Positions 60,017 to 64,000 of a DNA stretch of 64,000 bases are shown here, one piece after another. The stretch spans positions 124,001 through 188,000 of the forward strand of contig NZ_JOID01000001.1 in assembly GCF_000719865.1 (NCBI RefSeq). Direction: 5' to 3'. Each line of letters starts with the position of its first letter. Position 1 is the stretch's first letter. Under the pieces are notes generated by a model. It was given only the letters and a program-made list of their open reading frames with translations. It did not search any database and was not told the DNA's origin. The DNA comes from Streptomyces albus subsp. albus (lineage in GTDB: Bacteria > Actinomycetota > Actinomycetes > Streptomycetales > Streptomycetaceae). A program made the translations under genes and the position numbers.

Positions 60017-61612
60017 ATGCCCACCACCAGGCGCGCCTTCCTCACCGGAGCCGCGGGAATCGGAGCGGCGAGCCTGCTCACGTCTCCCGCCGCCGCGGCC
60101 GCACCGGCCCGCGTGCGGCTCACCCGGGAGGAGCACCGGGCCGTCGTCATCGGCTCGGGATTCGGAGGGGGCGTGACGGCGCTCCGGCTGGCGCGGGCCG
60201 GCGTCCCCGTGACCGTGCTGGAGCGCGGGCGCCGCTGGCCGACGGGGCCGGACGCGGACACGTTCCCGACCATGGCGCGGCTGGACAAGCGGACGCTGTG
60301 GTACGGCACCGTGCCGGCGGCGGTCCGGCCACTGGCGCGACTGCTGGGAGCCCCGCTGGACTTCGCCCCGTACGTCGGGCTGCTCGAACCGGTGCTCGGC
60401 GAGAACATGCTGGGTGTCTGCGCCTCCGGGGTCGGCGGCGGCTCGCTCGTGTACCAGGGGATGACGCTGCAGCCGTCGGAGGCGGTGTTCACCACCTGGC
60501 TGCCGGAGCAGCTCGACTACCGGCGCATGGACCGGGTCCACTATCCACGGGTCGCGCGGATGCTGAAGGTCGCGACGGCGCCGGACGAACTGATCCGCAC
60601 CCCGAACTACTACGCCGCAAGGCTGTTCGCCGAACGCGTGCGGAAAGCGGGCTACGGCCTGGAGAAGATCCCGATGCCGATCGACTGGGACTACGCCCTG
60701 GCCGAGCTGCGCGGCGAGATGAAGCCGTCCTACACGAACGGCGACTGCGCGCTCGGCGTCAACAACGGCGGCAAGCACTCGGTCGACGTGACGTACCTGC
60801 GGCAGGCGGAGGCGACGGGCAGGGTCACCGTCGCGACGCACCACAACGTCACCCGCGTCGTCCGTGCCAAGGACGGGCGCTGGGAGGTGCACGCCGACCG
60901 CACCGACGACGCGGGCCGGGTGCTGGAGCAGAAGATCCTCACCACCCGGGCCCTGGTCATGGCGGCCGGCAGCCTGAACACCAGCAAGCTGCTCGTCCGC
61001 GCCGGCGCCCTCGGCGACATCCCCGATCTGCCCGACGGGCTCGGCGAGGGATGGGGGACGAACGGCGACCGGATCTACGCCTGGACCAGTCTCCAGGAGG
61101 ACTTCGGCGCCGAACAGGGCGGCCCGGTGATCTACGGCAGCAAGGACTGGGACGACCCGGCGACAGCGAACACCGTCATCCAGGCCTCCCTCCCGCCCCT
61201 GGGCGTCAACGCGAGGACGACCATGCTGGTCGGATTCGGCGTCAGCCCGGACCGCGGCCGGTTCCGCTACAACGCGCTCACCGACTCGGTATCGCTCCAC
61301 TGGCCCCGGAACGGCGACGCCGGCAGCCACCGGCAGATCCAGCGGCGGGTCTCGGCGCTCTCCCGGGGACTCGGCGTCCTCACGGACACCAACAACCTCG
61401 TCAACAGCACCTGGCACCCGCTCGGCGGCGCCGCGATGGGCACCGTGTGCGACCTCGAGGGCCGGGTGCGGGGCCAGCGCGGCCTGTACGTCCTCGACGG
61501 CGCCCTCATCCCGGGCACCACGGGCGCGTGCAACCCGTCGATGACGATCGCCGCCGTGGCCGAACGGGCGATGGACGCGATCACCACCCGGGACGTCGGC
61601 ACGATCATCTGA
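60017..61612 (+). CDS. Tat-exported cholesterol oxidase-like GMC flavoenzyme
   Basis: 531 aa. A twin-arginine signal is seen at the start ([19 protein letters not shown]). The FAD site is [17 protein letters not shown]. Cholesterol-oxidase landmarks are [16 protein letters not shown], the active-site His in [15 protein letters not shown] and the Asn in [16 protein letters not shown]. It would oxidise a 3-hydroxysteroid or similar alcohol outside the cell. It follows the lipase by 77 bp on the same strand, so the two probably act in sequence: ester cleavage, then oxidation. Exact substrate is inferred. Confidence 0.88.
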   Translation: MPTTRRAFLTGAAGIGAASLLTSPAAAAAPARVRLTREEHRAVVIGSGFGGGVTALRLARAGVPVTVLERGRRWPTGPDADTFPTMARLDKRTLWYGTVPAAVRPLARLLGAPLDFAPYVGLLEPVLGENMLGVCASGVGGGSLVYQGMTLQPSEAVFTTWLPEQLDYRRMDRVHYPRVARMLKVATAPDELIRTPNYYAARLFAERVRKAGYGLEKIPMPIDWDYALAELRGEMKPSYTNGDCALGVNNGGKHSVDVTYLRQAEATGRVTVATHHNVTRVVRAKDGRWEVHADRTDDAGRVLEQKILTTRALVMAAGSLNTSKLLVRAGALGDIPDLPDGLGEGWGTNGDRIYAWTSLQEDFGAEQGGPVIYGSKDWDDPATANTVIQASLPPLGVNARTTMLVGFGVSPDRGRFRYNALTDSVSLHWPRNGDAGSHRQIQRRVSALSRGLGVLTDTNNLVNSTWHPLGGAAMGTVCDLEGRVRGQRGLYVLDGALIPGTTGACNPSMTIAAVAERAMDAITTRDVGTII

Positions 61613-61815
61613 GCCGGCCCGCCGCCCTCCCGTCCGGGGCCCCTGTCCACGGTCCCGTCCCGTCCCTCGGCGCGGCGGGCCGACGGTGGTTCACCGTGGT
61701 CGCGGCCGCGCAGGTGGCGAGCCCCCGGCCCGGAGGTCCCGAGCGCGCCGCGAGGGCCGCCGGCACAGTGGGACGAGAGGAGCCACCAGGGCGGGCGCCC
61801 GCCCAAGAAAGGACC

Positions 61816-61845
61816 GTAGCCCGGCGAGACACGCCGGGCTACACT
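61816..61845 (+). promoter_or_regulatory. palindromic operator and probable leaderless promoter of the toxin-antitoxin operon
   Basis: GTAGCCCGGCG-AGACA-CGCCGGGCTAC at 61816-61842 has perfect 11-bp arms. Its right end overlaps TACACT (61840-61845), a -10-like box only 6 nt before the antitoxin ATG at 61852. With no ribosome site between them, the mRNA probably starts at or next to the ATG. Confidence 0.75.
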
Positions 61846-61851
61846 GGTCGC

Positions 61852-62127
61852 ATGAAGACGATCACCCAGCGCGAGTTCCGCAACAACTCCGCGGCCGTCA
61901 TGGACGCGGTCGAGGCCGGCGATGTTTACCACATCACACGGAACGGTACGGAGGTCGCCGAACTGCGCCCCATCCGCCGCAGGCGCAGGCTGAGCGCCGA
62001 GGAGCTCGTGGAGCGGCATCGCGGGCTCCCCCGCGTCGACTACGCGGAGATGCGCAGGGAAGGAGACGAGTTCTTCGGCTCCGAAGAGCGCGTCGACGAG
62101 GACCCGTGGCAGCGCGGCCGTGGCTGA
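61852..62127 (+). CDS. Phd/YefM-type antitoxin
   Basis: 91 aa. The Phd/YefM N-terminal DNA-binding fold reads [20 protein letters not shown], then [17 protein letters not shown]. The C-terminal acidic part would wrap the toxin. It represses its own operon by binding the palindrome just upstream and neutralises the PIN toxin. The toxin start overlaps this gene by 8 bp. No ribosome site precedes the ATG. Confidence 0.92.
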   Translation: MKTITQREFRNNSAAVMDAVEAGDVYHITRNGTEVAELRPIRRRRRLSAEELVERHRGLPRVDYAEMRREGDEFFGSEERVDEDPWQRGRG

Positions 62128-62524
62128 CCGCTTCCCCTCCGGGGTCCTGGATACCTGCGTGTACATCGACCTGGGTCTGCTCGATCCCGCCGCCCTGCCC
62201 GCCGCTCCCGAGCTCACCGCCATCACCATGGCCGAATTGCAGCAGGGGGTGGCGGTGGCCCAGAACCCCGTGGCCAGGGCCGCGAGGATGGAGAAGCTGG
62301 GGGCAGCCGCCGCCGACTTCGACCCCCTGCCCTTCGACGCCGACGCCGCGGCGCGCTACGGCACGCTGGTGTCCCTCACGCTCGCGGCCAACCGCAATCC
62401 CCGTCCCCGCAGACTGGACCTGATGATCGCCGCGATCGCCTCCGTCCACGGCTTGCCGTTGTTCACCCGCAACCCGGACGACTTCAAAGGGCTCGACAGC
62501 GCGGTGACCGTCGTGACCGTCTGA
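62120..62524 (+). CDS. PIN-domain (VapC-type) toxin
   Basis: 134 aa, PIN-domain RNase. Acidic active-site residues are visible in [12 protein letters not shown] (Asp), [10 protein letters not shown] (Glu), [11 protein letters not shown] (Asp) and [13 protein letters not shown] (Asp). It should cleave RNA and inhibit growth unless bound by the antitoxin. GTG 62120 overlaps the end of the antitoxin gene by 8 bp. Normal length. Confidence 0.93.
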   Translation: MADRFPSGVLDTCVYIDLGLLDPAALPAAPELTAITMAELQQGVAVAQNPVARAARMEKLGAAAADFDPLPFDADAAARYGTLVSLTLAANRNPRPRRLDLMIAAIASVHGLPLFTRNPDDFKGLDSAVTVVTV

Positions 62525-62565
62525 GCGACCCGGGCCGGTCAGCGACGGGAGCCCCGGAAGCCCTG

Positions 62566-63138
62566 TCAGCGGACGACGTCGAACACGTTCAGCTGCAGGC
62601 CGTTGGCATAGGCGGCGTGCTCGACCAGTTTCAGCTTCTGCGCGTCCTTGTCCGTGGCGCTGAAAAGCCGCTTGCCCGCGCCGAGCAGGAGCGGGAAGAC
62701 GAGCAGGTGGTAGCGGTCGACGAGGCCGGCGTCCGAGAGGGCCCGGTTCAGGGAGGCGCTGCCGTGGACGATGATCGGGCCGCCCTCGGTCTTCTTCAGC
62801 GCGGCGACCTCGTCGAGCGAGCGCAGGATCGTCGTCTCGCCCCAGTCCGCCACCAGGTCGTCCTCGCCGAGGGTGGTGGACACGACGTACTTCGGCATCG
62901 CCTTGTAGTCCGCGAAGTCCTCCATGGCGGGCCACACCGGGCTGAACGCCTGGTAGCTGACGCGGCCCAGCAGCATCGCGGTGGCTTCCCTCTGCTCACG
63001 GTCCTTGATGTCGTACGCCTCGGGGAGAAACTCGACGTCCTTGAAGGTCCACCCGGAGTTGCGGTAGCCGGGCTCGCCGCCCGGGGCTTCCACGACGCCG
63101 TCGAGTGACATGAAGGCCGTGCTGATCAGGGTGCGCAT
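62566..63138 (-). CDS. dihydrofolate reductase-like (RibD C-terminal) protein
   Basis: 190 aa. RibD_C/DHFR-like: opening LISTAFMSLDGVVEAPGGEP, the NADPH-type MLLGRVSYQAFSPVWPAM, and GGPIIVHGSASLNRALSDAG, then LVFPLLLGAGKRLF. It reduces an unknown pteridine or other substrate with NADPH. ATG 63138. Stand-alone; convergent with the toxin gene. Confidence 0.9.
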   Translation of the reverse strand: MRTLISTAFMSLDGVVEAPGGEPGYRNSGWTFKDVEFLPEAYDIKDREQREATAMLLGRVSYQAFSPVWPAMEDFADYKAMPKYVVSTTLGEDDLVADWGETTILRSLDEVAALKKTEGGPIIVHGSASLNRALSDAGLVDRYHLLVFPLLLGAGKRLFSATDKDAQKLKLVEHAAYANGLQLNVFDVVR

Positions 63139-63367
63139 CTCAGTTCCTCGGTGTCTCGTGTCCGGTTCTCGGCAGGCTCGGCCGGCGCGGGTTTCCGCCG
63201 CCCTTGTGGCCGCGGCGCACCAACCATGATCTCTGACCGCCGGTCACGGGAAAACTCATCGGCCGCCGCCCGCCCGTTTCCGTCACCGGCGCCCCGGGTC
63301 CCGGTGAGGGGACCCGGGGCGCGTGCCGCCCCCGTGCGCGAGGCGGCGGCCCGGCCGGACGGTCCCG

Positions 63368-63844
63368 CTATCCGTGCTGCCCCGGCCGGTAGTCGCCGGC
63401 GGTGGGCTGCTGGGTGATGACGTTGAGACGGTTGAAGGCGTTGATGAGGGCGATGAAGGACACCAGGACCGTGAGCTGCTCCTCGTCGTAGTGCTTGGCG
63501 GCGTTCGCCCAGACGTCGTCCGGGACACCGCCGGCCGCGTCGGCGATACGGGTGCCCTGTTCGGCCAGCTCCAGCGCGGCGCGTTCGGCCTCGGTGAACA
63601 GCGTGGCCTCCCGCCAGGCCGCGACCAGATGCAGACGGGTGGAGGTCTCACCGGCGGCCAGGGCTTCCTTGGTGTGCATGTCGATGCATCCGGCGCAGCC
63701 GTTGATCTGACTGGCACGGAGCAGCACCAGTTCGCGCGTCGCGGGCGGCAGCGTCGATTCCCCGAGCACCCGCCCCGCCGCGGCGAGGTGCTTCAGGAAG
63801 GTGCCGGCGACCGGGCTGCCGAAGGGGTTCAGGCGAGCTTCCAC
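63368..63844 (-). CDS. carboxymuconolactone decarboxylase/AhpD-like protein
   Basis: 158 aa, AhpD/CMD family. The redox motif is INGCAGCIDMHTKEAL (CxxC followed by His three residues later), with the upstream Glu in ATRELVLLRASQ. The fold acts as an alkylhydroperoxidase-type reductant or decarboxylase; this member resembles the small CMD group with a complete CxxC. GTG 63844 with AGGAG eight bases upstream. Confidence 0.92.
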   Translation of the reverse strand: MEARLNPFGSPVAGTFLKHLAAAGRVLGESTLPPATRELVLLRASQINGCAGCIDMHTKEALAAGETSTRLHLVAAWREATLFTEAERAALELAEQGTRIADAAGGVPDDVWANAAKHYDEEQLTVLVSFIALINAFNRLNVITQQPTAGDYRPGQHG

Positions 63845-64000
63845 GGTTGCAACTCCTGTTCGTCGTTGGTGACTACACCTCTCGGACGGAACAGCCGGGC
63901 GCGGTGTGACACGACCGCGTGTGACGTGCGCCTCCCCGGCGGTCCGCCGCGACGGCGGCGCCTCCAACGGCGGGCGTTCACGGACGCTCCCGAGCGACCG

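Noticed and set aside
1..64000. Transposase, integrase or phage genes
   Set aside because: None of the translated frames shows DDE transposase, tyrosine or serine recombinase, or phage structural motifs.

Overview
The window is chromosomal DNA from a high-GC actinomycete, almost certainly a Streptomyces. Evidence: very GC-rich codon third positions, frequent GTG starts, 4-bp GTGA/ATGA stop-start overlaps, an XRE/DUF397 regulator pair, and a gene order (ruvB-ruvA-ruvC-yebC-pdxT-pdxS-pimA-patA-pgsA-HIT-thrS) that follows the conserved Streptomyces/Mycobacterium block. All family assignments come from reading motifs; no search was run.

Region 1 (1-15.9 kb) is core genome, mostly on the minus strand. 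It holds Holliday-junction processing (ruvCAB), a YebC/PmpR regulator, PLP synthase (pdxS/pdxT), a LemA-like membrane protein, the phosphatidylinositol mannoside operon pgsA-patA-pimA (4-bp overlaps), a HIT protein, thrS, a tRNA-Val(CAC) and an SRPBCC protein. A divergent EF-G-like gene and a 548-aa membrane protein interrupt the block on the plus strand. Strong hairpins separate transcription units.

Region 2 (16-32.3 kb) is mixed accessory DNA: a large polytopic membrane protein, an XRE/DUF397 pair, a WXG100-like / DUF1023 / lipoprotein operon whose DUF1023 gene carries an in-frame amber codon, a Cys-rich secreted protein divergent from an SMP-30 lactonase, a methyltransferase with a His-rich N-terminus, DinB, HD and HxlR/RidA genes, and a TetR regulator divergent from an FAD-linked oxidase with two tandem palindromes between them.

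Region 3 (32.3-41 kb) holds a pair of proteins with LQR-AGNxAV-like motifs (possible export or contractile-injection cargo), a serine beta-lactamase-like hydrolase, a pnuC-nadR operon for nicotinamide riboside salvage with unusual features, a DEDDh exonuclease with two small unknown upstream genes, and a DUF4291 gene.

Region 4 (41.3-54 kb) is the most striking block: a tightly packed five-gene plus-strand operon encoding a WGR/DUF4132 protein, a MoxR-type AAA+ ATPase, a DUF5682 protein, a VWA (MIDAS) protein and a SWIM zinc-finger protein. This is the actinobacterial counterpart of the poorly understood E. coli yehI/yehL/yehM/yehP/yehQ set. Its DUF5682 and SWIM proteins are inflated by long Pro/Ala/Gly/Thr linkers containing hexanucleotide repeats.

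Region 5 (54-64 kb) holds a GMC oxidoreductase, a small membrane protein, a TetR regulator divergent from a secreted lipase and a Tat-exported cholesterol-oxidase-like enzyme, a Phd/VapC toxin-antitoxin pair with a palindromic and probably leaderless promoter, a RibD-like reductase and an AhpD-like protein.
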